A DNA stretch of 64,000 nucleotides. It comes from an uncultured Nitrospira sp. (GTDB lineage: Bacteria > Nitrospirota > Nitrospiria > Nitrospirales > Nitrospiraceae). The stretch covers positions 62,001-126,000 of the forward strand of contig CABVSR010000005.1 in the NCBI GenBank assembly GCA_902500995.1, given 5' to 3'. Under the pieces are notes generated by a model. The model was not told where the DNA came from and searched no databases. It saw nothing but the letters and a program-made list of their open reading frames with translations. Below are positions 1 through 9,460 of this stretch, in pieces; the stretch's first letter is position 1, and every line of letters starts with the position of its first letter. A program made the position numbers and the translations under genes.

Positions 1-576
1 ATCCTCACCTACGCGGGATTCCACGCCTTGCTGGCGTACCGGCTCGCCCATTGGTTGAAACAACGGCAGGTACCGTTTTTGCCGCGGGCGATTTCCCAAC
101 TGGCGCGATGGTTGACCGGCATCGAGATCCACCCCTCGGCGAAGATCGGCGCCTTTTTCTTTATCGATCACGGCATGGGTGTGGTGATCGGGGAAACCGC
201 CGAAGTCGGAGACCATGTCACCCTGTTTCAGGGCGTGACCCTGGGCGGTACGGGCAAGGAGCGCGGCAAACGCCACCCCACGCTGGGCAATCACGTAGTC
301 GTCGGGGCGGGAGCAAAAATTCTCGGCGGCATCACCATCGGCGACAATGTGAAAATCGGCGCCAATTCCGTCGTCGTCAAATCGGTTCCTCCCGATTCGA
401 CCGTGATCGGTGTGCCGGCCAGGATCATCAAGTCACAAGGCGAGCGGCTTCCCGATGCCACAATGGATCACACCAATATGCCGGATCCCACGGCCGACCG
501 GTTTGCCGCGCTGGAGATGGAACTGATCGAGTTGCGAAAAAAACTCGAAAATCCTGATTCCGGATCGGGCCGCTAG
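1..576 (+). CDS. cysE: Serine O-acetyltransferase, 5' end outside window
   Basis: The frame is open from base 1, so the true start lies upstream and the N-terminal helical domain is missing. What remains is the acetyl-CoA-binding left-handed beta-helix with hexapeptide repeats. It includes the family stretch [16 protein letters not shown] and the following [16 protein letters not shown], both typical of serine acetyltransferases. The enzyme acetylates L-serine to O-acetylserine, the first step of cysteine synthesis, in the cytosol. The C-terminus ends in a charged helix after the helix core, as in the short EpsC/NifP-type enzymes. The family call is secure; the paralogue type is less so. Confidence 0.9.
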   Translation: MLTYAGFHALLAYRLAHWLKQRQVPFLPRAISQLARWLTGIEIHPSAKIGAFFFIDHGMGVVIGETAEVGDHVTLFQGVTLGGTGKERGKRHPTLGNHVVVGAGAKILGGITIGDNVKIGANSVVVKSVPPDSTVIGVPARIIKSQGERLPDATMDHTNMPDPTADRFAALEMELIELRKKLENPDSGSGR

Positions 577-723
577 CTTCCCGCCAGGTCCGATCTTCCC
601 TGTGTTTCTGGACTCCAGATGACAGTTCGCGCCGAACACATCCGGCCAGGCTCGCTATCGTGATGATCACGGAGCCCCTGCAGGGCGTTGCACCATGCCG
701 GGAATGCGGTAGTGAGGCGGTGG

Positions 724-1041
724 CTAGTTGGACAGGCACTCCTTCATGAACGTCTTGCGCTCGTCGCCGGCCAGCTTTTTTGCCTTGGCCTCCTTATTAC
801 AGGTCGTCATCTTGTTCTGCTGAGTGGCTCCGGCCGCAGCTTTTGCCGGCTTGGCGGACAGGCACTCTTTCATGAAAGCCTTGCGCTGGTCGCCTTTGCC
901 TTCTCCGCCGAGTCCCTTGGCATCCGCATCGGCGTTGCAGGTCTTCATCTTGTTCTGTTGTGCCGCCGCATAGCTGAGCGGCGGGCTGAGGAGCAGGGCT
1001 GCCAAGAGGATCGAGGACAAGGCTGACAAGAAAGGTTTCAT
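724..1041 (-). CDS. PsiF-repeat small exported protein
   Basis: This 105-residue protein begins with a clear signal peptide (about residues 1-26, ending SYAAA). Two copies of the PsiF repeat follow, each with the pattern QQNKM-x-TCN...KAK...ERKTFMKECL. PsiF-type proteins are small periplasmic proteins of unknown biochemistry; the E. coli member was found as phosphate-starvation inducible. I chose the ATG at 1041 because an AGGAGA ribosome site lies just upstream and it puts the signal peptide at the N-terminus; a longer upstream frame looks non-coding. It is a single gene with its own candidate promoter, and regulation by phosphate here is only a possibility. Confidence 0.8.
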   Translation of the reverse strand: MKPFLSALSSILLAALLLSPPLSYAAAQQNKMKTCNADADAKGLGGEGKGDQRKAFMKECLSAKPAKAAAGATQQNKMTTCNKEAKAKKLAGDERKTFMKECLSN

Positions 1042-1080
1042 GGACGTCTCCTGTGAAGGTGAAGGGCGGCTGTCGGCGGG

Positions 1081-1109
1081 ACTATAACAAAACACGCCGG
1101 TTCTGTCTC
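1081..1109 (-). promoter_or_regulatory. Candidate sigma-70 promoter of the psiF-like gene
   Basis: On the minus strand, GAGACA (1104-1109) and TATAGT (1081-1086) are separated by 17 bp and lie about 40 bp upstream of the psiF-like start. The match to consensus is 4/6 and 5/6. This is read by eye only. Confidence 0.4.
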
Positions 1110-1122
1110 ACGGGAAAGTCCC

Positions 1123-1884
1123 CTAAGTGACAGGGGGGATGGATGGCACGGTATAGTCGACCCGCACGAGATACAATCCATGAGCCGGCGCCGTCCTGCC
1201 CGCCGCGGGGCGGGAACGGGCCGTGAGGACAGTCTGCATATCGGAGGCGGCTCTCTTGCCCCGCCCGACCTCCACCAGCGTTCCGACGAGCGTGCGCACC
1301 ATCTGTTTGAGGAACCGGTCGGCGTAGAACGAGCACACAATCAGATCGCCCTCCCGGCGCAGTTCCGACTGCTGCAACCGGCAGCGGGGATTTTTATTGG
1401 CGGTCGGCGCGGTTTCAAACGAAGAAAAATCGTGCGAGCCGAGCAGGGCGGAGGCCGCTGCCGTCATCGCCGCCAGGTCGAGAGGGTGATAGACCGTCCA
1501 GGCCCGCTCCCGGAGCAGCGCCGCCCGCTCCGATCGGTTCAAGATCCGGTACTCGTAGAGCTTTCCTGTCGCGGAGTATCGCGCGTGAAAATCATCCGGC
1601 GCCTGCTCAACCGATAAGGCGCTGATGTCGGGGGGTAGGTGGGCATTTAAGGCGCGGAGCCACTCTCGCGGCAAAAGTCCGCGGTCGGTGCGAAAGCTCG
1701 CGACCTGCCCGAGGGCATGCACCCCGGCATCCGTGCGACCGGCCCCGACAATCGGGATGCGCGTCTGGGCGATCGCCGCCAGCGCCTCTTCCACTGCGGC
1801 CTGGACGGTGGGCGCATTCACTTGGCGTTGCCAGCCCGAGTAGCGCGTTCCGTCATACTCGAGGACAAGCTTGAATGTGGTCAT
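1123..1884 (-). CDS. truA: tRNA pseudouridine(38-40) synthase
   Basis: The 253-residue product matches TruA in length and motifs. These include the N-terminal LEYDGTRYSGWQRQ and the catalytic AGRTDAGVHALGQV block, in which Asp52 is the expected nucleophile. It isomerises uridines 38-40 in the anticodon stem-loop of many tRNAs. The C-terminal half carries the usual FLKQMVRTLVGTLVEVG segment. The ATG at 1884 gives the canonical N-terminus. The 46-bp gap to the amidase gene on the same strand suggests co-transcription. There is nothing unusual in the sequence. Confidence 0.95.
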   Translation of the reverse strand: MTTFKLVLEYDGTRYSGWQRQVNAPTVQAAVEEALAAIAQTRIPIVGAGRTDAGVHALGQVASFRTDRGLLPREWLRALNAHLPPDISALSVEQAPDDFHARYSATGKLYEYRILNRSERAALLRERAWTVYHPLDLAAMTAAASALLGSHDFSSFETAPTANKNPRCRLQQSELRREGDLIVCSFYADRFLKQMVRTLVGTLVEVGRGKRAASDMQTVLTARSRPAAGRTAPAHGLYLVRVDYTVPSIPPVT

Positions 1885-1930
1885 CGTGTGCAGGTGAAAA
1901 GCAGAACTCTAGCGTAACGGGAAGCGGCTG

Positions 1931-3259
1931 TCACCGGGGCGGATTGGCGCGGAGATAGGTTTTGACCCCTTCGAAAATCGACTCGGCAATATGCGCTAGA
2001 AACGGTTGCGTCCGCATCTGTTCCTCTTCCGCCGGATTCGACATGAAGGCGATTTCAGCGAGAATGCTCGGCATGGTCGTGAACCGCAGGACATAGAAGG
2101 GCGCCGTCTTTACGCCATGGTCGATGGTGCTATAGCGCCCGTTGAGGCTGGTGACCATGGCCTGTTTGGCTGTCCAGGCCAGCTCCTGGGAATGCTCGAT
2201 TTTTTTAGTCGTCAGGAGATCTGCGAGGATATATTCCACTCCGAGTCCAGTGCTGTTCAACGGCGTGCCGTTTTCCCGCGCCGCGACTTCCAGCGCCCGC
2301 TGATCCTTGGCTTCTCCGAAATGGTAGATCTCCAGGCCACGAACCCCTTTATGCGGGTGCGAGTTGACATGGATGGAGACAAACAGATCGGCGTTCTTAC
2401 TATTGGCGAACTTCGCCCGGTCTTCCAATTCGATGAAGGCATCCCGCTCGCGGGTCATGAGGACACGCGTCTGAGGCAAGCTGCTCAGCAGGTCTTTCAG
2501 CAGCAACCCGACTTTCAGCGTGACATCCTTTTCGGTCGTGCCATGGTGCCCGATGGTGCCGGGGTCTTTGCCTCCATGTCCGGGATCGATGACGATCGTC
2601 TGGACCGGAGCGGCCGGTTTGGGCGAAGCGGGCCGAACCGGTTCCGTCACGGTGGGACTTGGAATGGTCGGCGGAGCCGGAAGCGCCGGGACAGGGGCCG
2701 ACGGCGCCGTGGGTGAAGTCTCGCCGATCTGCCGGATTTGATCTTTGGCCTTGTGAGAGAGGTCGATGACAACACGGTCTGGATTATCCAGAGAGAACGC
2801 TTTGTATTTTGATCCCTGCGTGCGCGCCAGCGTAATCGTAACGACCCTTGGGCGACTTTGCGTAATCTGAAACGACGGGGGTATCGTCCCGCCGGACACA
2901 CGCTGCCGGGATGACTTTCCGAGAATCGCATTGCTGATTTCGATGACGACCCGATCGGGGGTGCGCAAGTGCGTTTCGGTAAAGGATGCCTGATGATTCA
3001 GGTCGAGCACCAGACGTGTGCCTTCGGGAGTGGACCAGGTGCGAAGGTCGCGAACGATGATCGGATAACGCGGGGCGGCCTGGCGGTCTTGTTTGATCAG
3101 GAGAAAGTGAGGGGCCGCTGCAACTCCGGACAGCTGGGGCATCTCCGGCCAGGATGGCTCGGACAGCGTTCCCTCGGCCGCCAGGGCCACCGTACCCGAG
3201 AGGAGCCACGCCACGATCATGAGGAGACAGTTGCGGAGCAGCGCGGTTACCTGGTACAC
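1931..3259 (-). CDS. amiC: N-acetylmuramoyl-L-alanine amidase, AMIN plus Amidase_3
   Basis: This 442-residue periplasmic amidase has a signal peptide (about residues 8-28, ending VALAA) and an AMIN domain (about 65-170). A Pro-rich linker leads to an Amidase_3 catalytic domain (about 220-437). The zinc-site and catalytic motifs VIDPGHGGKDPG, FVSIHVNSH and LAEIAFMSNPAEEE are visible. Such enzymes cut the lactoyl-alanine bond of peptidoglycan during daughter-cell separation. The start is a GTG with GAGGAG 9 bases upstream. An internal ATG at codon 14 would shorten but not destroy the signal peptide. The symbol follows the AmiA/B/C family; the exact paralogue is not resolved. Confidence 0.88.
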   Translation of the reverse strand: MYQVTALLRNCLLMIVAWLLSGTVALAAEGTLSEPSWPEMPQLSGVAAAPHFLLIKQDRQAAPRYPIIVRDLRTWSTPEGTRLVLDLNHQASFTETHLRTPDRVVIEISNAILGKSSRQRVSGGTIPPSFQITQSRPRVVTITLARTQGSKYKAFSLDNPDRVVIDLSHKAKDQIRQIGETSPTAPSAPVPALPAPPTIPSPTVTEPVRPASPKPAAPVQTIVIDPGHGGKDPGTIGHHGTTEKDVTLKVGLLLKDLLSSLPQTRVLMTRERDAFIELEDRAKFANSKNADLFVSIHVNSHPHKGVRGLEIYHFGEAKDQRALEVAARENGTPLNSTGLGVEYILADLLTTKKIEHSQELAWTAKQAMVTSLNGRYSTIDHGVKTAPFYVLRFTTMPSILAEIAFMSNPAEEEQMRTQPFLAHIAESIFEGVKTYLRANPPR

Positions 3260-3348
3260 GAGCGGAGACTCCTCTCGAGGGACATGTAGGCGTTTTCTCA
3301 GATGTCCGTGGTATTGTCAACTAAAGGGCTGAAACCGGGGCGGTGCAG

Positions 3349-3882
3349 ATGGCGACACATCTTCTGGTCGATGGATACAACCTTGTCGGGAGCGCGGGAA
3401 TGGCGCTCCCAGCCGGTGCTGGCCGTCTCGAAGCGGCGCGCGACAGGCTCCTGCACGCATTGGCCGGATACCGTCAGCGAAAAGGCCATGCGATTACCCT
3501 GGTGTTCGACGGGTGGCAAGGTGGCCTGGGAGCGGAGCAGCGGGAGTTCCACGCAGGCATCGAGGTAGTCTATTCCAAACGGGGCGAACGCGCCGACCAG
3601 GTGATCCAGCGTCTGGCACGACTGTATGGCACGGACTGCGCGGTGGTGTCCTCGGATCACGAGGTGATCAATGCGGCAAGGGCGGCCGGCGCCTTCGTGA
3701 TCGGCGCGCCGGAGTTTCGCGCCAAACTGTATGAGCGGCCGTTGCGGTCGCCCGCGCCGGCCTTCAAAGAGTTGGACCGGGGCGAGGCCGACGTGGTGAA
3801 ACGGTCCAAGGAAAAGGGCGGCAATCCCCGCAAACTTCCCAAGTCCCGCCGCAAGCGTAACCAGCAGCTCAGGGAATTTTGA
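3349..3882 (+). CDS. YacP/NYN-domain RNase-like protein
   Basis: This 177-residue protein belongs to the NYN (PIN-like) family related to Bacillus YacP/Rae1. Acidic metal-site motifs are present: LLVDGYNLVG near the N-terminus, LVFDGWQGG and VVSSDHEVINAA. Members are PIN-fold ribonucleases; Rae1 acts on ribosome-bound mRNA, but that activity cannot be inferred for this protein. The C-terminus is strongly basic (PRKLPKSRRKRNQQ), consistent with RNA binding. I prefer ATG 3349, which has GGGG 8 bases upstream, over the in-frame GTG at 3343. The gene ends 14 bp inside the convergent tatD gene. Confidence 0.8.
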   Translation: MATHLLVDGYNLVGSAGMALPAGAGRLEAARDRLLHALAGYRQRKGHAITLVFDGWQGGLGAEQREFHAGIEVVYSKRGERADQVIQRLARLYGTDCAVVSSDHEVINAARAAGAFVIGAPEFRAKLYERPLRSPAPAFKELDRGEADVVKRSKEKGGNPRKLPKSRRKRNQQLREF

Positions 3883-4648
3883 ACAGGCGGCGCGCGTTCT
3901 CGCTGGTGAGCCGGCCTATGTCATCGGCCGTCATGGCGTCGCCGTCGGAGACTATCGAAGCCAGCGTTTCTGCGACGTGCCGCACATAGGCCGGTTCATT
4001 GCGTTTCCCGCGATGGGGAATGGGCGTGAGATACGGGCAATCGGTTTCGATGAGGAGCCGGTCCGCCGGCACGGTTCTGGCGATATCTCGCAGCATGGTC
4101 GCGTTCTGGAACGTCAGAATGCCCGAAAACGACAAGTAGAAGCCCAGCTCCAGCGCATCCTTCGCCAGCCAGGCATCTCCGGAAAAACAGTGGAAGACCC
4201 CGCCGATGTCCGAGGCCCGCTCTTCTTTCAAGATACGGATGGTATCGTCCTGCGCCTCTCTGGTGTGAATGATCACCGGGAGCTTCAGTTCTCGCGCCAG
4301 CTGAATCTGTTCGCGGAAGCGCCCACGCTGTAATTCCGGATCGGAGTGGTTGTAATGGTAGTCGAGGCCGATCTCGCCGTAGGCGACGACCTTCTGATTT
4401 CGTGCCAGCTGCCGCAGCTCGTCGTACCAATCGTCCGTGATGTGTTTCACTTCGTGCGGATGAACGCCGATCGAGGCATAGACGAAGGGATACTGCCCGG
4501 CGAGGGCGACCGCCGACCGGCTGGTGGCAAGGTCGCAGCCGATCGTCATCATCGTCTCCACGCCGGCTTCCCGCGCCCTGGCAATCATGGCCTCGCGGTC
4601 GGAATCGTAACGCGCGTCGTCGAGATGGGTATGGGTATCGAACAGCAT
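3869..4648 (-). CDS. tatD: TatD-family metal-dependent DNase
   Basis: The 259-residue TIM-barrel hydrolase starts with the metal-binding FDTHTHLDD motif. It also carries YGEIGLDYHY (metal-bridging Glu), VIIHTREA, FHCFSGD and LIETDCPYLTP, the full set of TatD ligands. TatD enzymes are 3'-5' exonucleases or DNases linked to DNA repair. The start at 4648 was chosen because the HTH motif sits at residues 4-6 as in the family; the 32 extra upstream codons are Arg-rich and look non-coding. It is convergent with the NYN gene, overlapping by 14 bp. Confidence 0.93.
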   Translation of the reverse strand: MLFDTHTHLDDARYDSDREAMIARAREAGVETMMTIGCDLATSRSAVALAGQYPFVYASIGVHPHEVKHITDDWYDELRQLARNQKVVAYGEIGLDYHYNHSDPELQRGRFREQIQLARELKLPVIIHTREAQDDTIRILKEERASDIGGVFHCFSGDAWLAKDALELGFYLSFSGILTFQNATMLRDIARTVPADRLLIETDCPYLTPIPHRGKRNEPAYVRHVAETLASIVSDGDAMTADDIGRLTSENARRLFKIP

Positions 4649-4706
4649 GGAACGGATGTGTACCGCGGTTGCAGAGCGGGCACGAGATAGCCGGGGCAGT
4701 GCGACC

Positions 4707-5765
<1,059 letters not shown>

Positions 5766-5933
5766 GATGGTCCCTTTGAAAGGTCTGTTGGTTCGCGTGG
5801 CGATTCAAGATTGCCGCTTAAGATATCGAATTCTGTAGGAAAAAGTCCAGCGTGGGGGGCTCAGGAGGATCGGCTTGCATTCACGGCGCCCTCTTGTTAC
5901 AACTCACGCGCACCCAGAAATCGGTCGGAACGT

Positions 5934-6254
5934 ATGCTGTTTCACTCCTCCCAGAAAAAATCCGCGTCCGTTGTCGCGCTCCTGCTTGCCTGCCTGTTGC
6001 TCGCGATGGCGCCCTTCGCCGCGGCGTTGGAAATTCATCACGAGCTGGCGGCCGCGGACCATGACGGCCATGAACATTCCGACACCGACCTCTGCCAGTG
6101 GGTGCAATATCACACGGGCCATTCGCTCACCGGCGATGTGCCGGCGCCTTGTGCGTTTCTTGCCCATGCTCCGCCGCAACCGCTGCCGGCGCTTGTCCTT
6201 GTCTCTCAGCTCCTGCCTGCATTCCGCGCCTCTCGCGCGCCCCCGCTCAACTGA
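5934..6254 (+). CDS. Small His-rich exported protein, DUF2946-like
   Basis: This 106-residue protein has an N-terminal signal or anchor segment (about residues 10-31). A His/Asp-rich stretch (HHELAAADHDGHEHSDTD) and two lone cysteines around a WVQYHTGHSL segment follow. The arrangement resembles DUF2946-type small envelope proteins that sit beside metal-related TonB receptors. The family name is tentative. It is transcribed in the same direction as the TonB-dependent receptor about 100 bp downstream, so a metal-binding role in the same uptake module is a reasonable inference. Part of the C-terminus is Pro/Ala-rich and low complexity. Confidence 0.55.
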   Translation: MLFHSSQKKSASVVALLLACLLLAMAPFAAALEIHHELAAADHDGHEHSDTDLCQWVQYHTGHSLTGDVPAPCAFLAHAPPQPLPALVLVSQLLPAFRASRAPPLN

Positions 6255-6356
6255 CCTCAACGCCATACTGCGTTCTTATTGGCTTTTTCCGTGCCGTCTT
6301 GGCTCAGGCTGTGTATTGAGCTCTGACGCGTGCGGGACTATTTGAGGGAGGTGCGC

Positions 6357-8795
6357 ATGTTGTCGTCCGTGAGAATCGTGTCTGGCTTGTGTCTGGGATG
6401 GATGTTGATGGCCCTTGCGCCGAGTGGTTTGCCGGTCTTCGCGCAGGAGCCGGTCCCGGCGAAAGGTCGAACGTTGACCGGCACGGTACAAAACCAGGAT
6501 CTCCGGCGGGTGCCGCAGGCCGCGGTGGAAATCAAGGATCAGGAGGGGACGCTCATAGGAACGGCGGTCGCCGATGACGCCGGTGAATTTTCTGTGGACC
6601 TGCCGTCCGAGGGAACCTTCTCGGTGAGTGCGGTCCAGGATACCTATCGGAGTGAATATGCCATCATCAAGGTCGGGGCCCAACCCCCCGCGCCGGTGAC
6701 GCTGACTCTCTCGCAGACCAAGGAAATTGCGCTCGAAGTCGTCTCTCCCTTGGCGCCCATACAATACAAGGCCTCAAGCGAAACCTATGCGTTGAGTCGC
6801 AAGGACATCGAAGCGTTGCCGCGCGGCAACAACAATGAGCTCCACGACGTGCTGCTGACCATCCCCAGCGCCGTCTACGGCTCCCTCAAACAAGTGCATA
6901 TCCGGCAAGACCATGCGAATCTCCAGTTGCGCATCGACGGTGTGCCGATCCCGGATACCGTCTCCTCGACGTTTTCAGATGTCATCAGCCCAAGGGCGTG
7001 GGAGCGGGCCGACATCATCCTGGGGGGCATGGAGGCGCAATACGGGAACAAGGCGGCGGCGGTCCTGGACATCACCACGAAAAGCGGGACCAGGCCCGGA
7101 TTCGGCTCGGTGCAGATGATGGGCGGTTCCAACCAGACGCTCAATCCGTCATTCGAATATGGCGGGACCATAGGCGAAAAGTTCCGATTTTATATTTTGA
7201 ACAGCCACACGGCCACCAACCGCGGGATCGAACCGCCGACCTTGGGGCATTCGGTGTTCCATGGCCAGAGCGAACGGAATCAGACCTTCATTCGCGGCGA
7301 CTACCAGCATGACAATAAGAATAACTTCACGTGGTTGTTTCTCAATGCCGTCGCGAAATACCAGATTCCAACCACGCCCGGACTTGAGCTCGACCCGAGC
7401 GGGCAGCTGCTGCCGCTGCTGCAGGCGGGGAGGCCGGGATTTACGCCGGTCGCCTCGCAGGCCATCAATGAATTCCAGAAAGAGAACAACCAATACGGCC
7501 ACATGGTGTGGCGGCACGATGTCAACGCGAACAACTTCTTCAGCCTGGCCGGATACATGCGGCACACGCGCGCGATCTTCAAGACTGATCCGCTGAATGT
7601 CCTGGCCTATACAGCCGATCCGGCCGAGCCGTTTTCCGCCGCCGATCAGGATCGCAATGCCTATTCGACCGGTTTGCGATTCGATTACACCTATGTGCAC
7701 AGCAAAGAACATCTCATCAAGACCGGCTTCCAGCTCGATCGCACCCAGGCAGTGAACAAGACCCGGCTGTTCACCTTCGCCGATGACGGGGCGGGCAATC
7801 CGGCCGGCGATCTGCTCAGTCTCAATGCCGATAACCGGCAGATCGGGTATCGGCAGGAGTTTTGGATTCAGGATCAGTGGAGTCCCAACGACAAGTGGAC
7901 CTTCAATCTCGGTCTGCGCGGGGACATCGTGCAGTATCAGCGCAATGAGGGCCAGGTCAGCCCACGGCTGGGCGCCACCTATAAGTACAATCCATCGAAC
8001 GTCTTCCACGTGTTCTACGGGCGGATGTTCACGCCGCCGAATCTGGAGGCCATCTCCTTTGCCAAACTCAATACGCTGGGCACGAGGGCACAGCCGGAAG
8101 ATTTGACCAACAATACGGTGCGGGCGGAACGTGCGCATTACTTCGAGGTGGGCAGTTACCACGCCTTGAATCGCTACGCCACCCTGCAATTCACCGGCTG
8201 GTATAAGCTCAGCAACTTTCTGTCGGACGCCGGGCAATTCGGCACGACGCCGTTATTGAATTACTTCGCGTTCGAGCGCGGCTGGCAGCGCGGAATCGAC
8301 GGCGCGTTAAAGCTGCAACTCACGGACAATTTGACGGCGCGAGGCAACGTGGCTTGGGGGCAATGCAAAGGCTATGGATTACAGTCGGGGCATTTCCTGC
8401 TGGAGGCCAAGGAAATTGCCGACATCAATTCGCAAGGCGGGGTATTTTGTGATCACATGCAGACCCTGACCAGTTCGGCCGTGGTGACGTACAAATTGCT
8501 GGAACGGACCACAATGACCGGGCAGATGTTGTTTGCGTCCGGCCTGCGGACCGCCGAGAATGAGGACGCGAAGACCAATTCGACCCACAGTCCGTCCTAC
8601 ACCATTTACAACCTGTCCATTGCGCATGTGTTTCCGCTGCCGTGGGAAGGGCAGAAGTTTTTGTTGGCATTCGACGTCATCAATCTCTTGGATCAGAAGT
8701 ACTTCATCAATCAGGGCGAGGGAAGTATCGGCTTGGGCGTCGCGCATGCGGGGATGCCGAGGTCGTTCTTCTTCCGCGGCCAATGGTTCTTCTAG
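6357..8795 (+). CDS. TonB-dependent outer-membrane receptor with N-terminal carboxypeptidase-like domain
   Basis: The 812-residue protein has a signal peptide (about 1-29) and a carboxypeptidase-regulatory-like beta-sandwich (about 36-110, GTVQNQDLRRVPQAAVEIKD). A plug domain (about 140-250) follows, with PSAVYGSLKQVHIRQ and the GMEAQYGNKAAAVLDITTKSG block. A long beta-barrel ends in aromatic FFRGQWFF, the typical outer-membrane C-terminus. It should import a ligand energised by TonB-ExbBD. The neighbouring His-rich protein hints at a metal or metal chelate, but the substrate is unknown. The ATG at 6357 has GAGGGAGG 6 bases upstream; the upstream in-frame codons are not needed. Confidence 0.88.
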   Translation: MLSSVRIVSGLCLGWMLMALAPSGLPVFAQEPVPAKGRTLTGTVQNQDLRRVPQAAVEIKDQEGTLIGTAVADDAGEFSVDLPSEGTFSVSAVQDTYRSEYAIIKVGAQPPAPVTLTLSQTKEIALEVVSPLAPIQYKASSETYALSRKDIEALPRGNNNELHDVLLTIPSAVYGSLKQVHIRQDHANLQLRIDGVPIPDTVSSTFSDVISPRAWERADIILGGMEAQYGNKAAAVLDITTKSGTRPGFGSVQMMGGSNQTLNPSFEYGGTIGEKFRFYILNSHTATNRGIEPPTLGHSVFHGQSERNQTFIRGDYQHDNKNNFTWLFLNAVAKYQIPTTPGLELDPSGQLLPLLQAGRPGFTPVASQAINEFQKENNQYGHMVWRHDVNANNFFSLAGYMRHTRAIFKTDPLNVLAYTADPAEPFSAADQDRNAYSTGLRFDYTYVHSKEHLIKTGFQLDRTQAVNKTRLFTFADDGAGNPAGDLLSLNADNRQIGYRQEFWIQDQWSPNDKWTFNLGLRGDIVQYQRNEGQVSPRLGATYKYNPSNVFHVFYGRMFTPPNLEAISFAKLNTLGTRAQPEDLTNNTVRAERAHYFEVGSYHALNRYATLQFTGWYKLSNFLSDAGQFGTTPLLNYFAFERGWQRGIDGALKLQLTDNLTARGNVAWGQCKGYGLQSGHFLLEAKEIADINSQGGVFCDHMQTLTSSAVVTYKLLERTTMTGQMLFASGLRTAENEDAKTNSTHSPSYTIYNLSIAHVFPLPWEGQKFLLAFDVINLLDQKYFINQGEGSIGLGVAHAGMPRSFFFRGQWFF

Positions 8796-8796
8796 T

Positions 8797-8919
8797 ATGA
8801 TGCTGAAACGGGCCACCAGCGGCGTTCTCAGTCGCCCGTCTCCCTGCGACGTACCGCTAGGGTACGCCTCAGTCGGCGGGCTCCCTGCGGCCTGGCTGGA
8901 TGGCCCGTTTGAGCATCAT
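8797..8919. repeat. Structured intergenic repeat, copy A
   Basis: This imperfect palindrome of about 120 bp begins directly after the receptor stop codon. Its outer arms (8797-8815 and 8901-8919) are complementary with one mismatch. A central hairpin, CGTACC-loop-GGTACG, sits near 8850-8867. Similar elements occur at 52168-52292 and 58382-58502. Arm sequences differ between copies while pairing is kept. No protein-coding frame is conserved. Confidence 0.8.
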
Positions 8920-8944
8920 CCCTTTGCAAGATGCGGGAAATGAT

Positions 8945-9412
8945 ATGCCACCAATCATCGACACAATAATTCGCGTGACAAGACGTATAGTTGGCAGCTG
9001 CGCCCTATGTCTTTGCCTATCGCCATTGTCGGCTTACGCCGTGACCGGTGATGACGCGACGCATGAGGCGGATCATGCGCTCGATGCGGACATCATCGAG
9101 TTGCCCGAAGTCCATGTGCATGGGCTGCCGCTGAATAAGGATCAGCAGGTGGGACCGGTGCCGAAAGCGACGCCATGGCCTGCCGTTCCTTCATCACTGG
9201 AAGGGAAACCGCTCGACGATTGGATGAAGGCGCGCCTGCTCGTCTCCAAAGACGCGCAGGTGACGGTGGTGGTGCTTGAACCGGCGAAACACCGCGAACT
9301 GACGATCGCCGGCATCATCGCCTTGAACAAATGGACGTTTCTACCGCAGCTGAAAGGCGACGACCCCATCGACGGCGAACTCACCGTCCGCATTCATTTC
9401 CGGTCGCAGTAG
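8945..9412 (+). CDS. Exported TonB C-terminal-like protein
   Basis: The 155-residue protein has a signal peptide (about 1-33, ending LSAYAV) and a Pro-rich linker. Its C-terminal domain of about 85 residues has the pattern of a TonB C-terminal domain: the segment QVTVVVLEPAKHRELTIAGI, then ALNKWTFLPQLKGDDPIDGEL, and a final VRIHF strand. Unlike true TonB it lacks the long Pro-rich spacer, and the N-terminal segment looks like a cleavable signal rather than the His-containing TonB anchor. It follows the TonB receptor, separated only by repeat copy A, so a role with that receptor is likely but unproven. Start ATG 8945 follows GGGAA. Confidence 0.6.
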   Translation: MPPIIDTIIRVTRRIVGSCALCLCLSPLSAYAVTGDDATHEADHALDADIIELPEVHVHGLPLNKDQQVGPVPKATPWPAVPSSLEGKPLDDWMKARLLVSKDAQVTVVVLEPAKHRELTIAGIIALNKWTFLPQLKGDDPIDGELTVRIHFRSQ

Positions 9413-9460
9413 GTGAGAGTCGGCTACAAGGGGATCAAAGGTTCCTTGCTGTGTGATCCC

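Noticed and set aside
2006-2716. Long plus-strand open frame opposite the amidase gene, and many similar ones elsewhere
   Set aside because: High GC leaves long antisense frames open. Their translations are Arg/Pro/Gly-rich with no domain, while the minus-strand product is a clear amidase.
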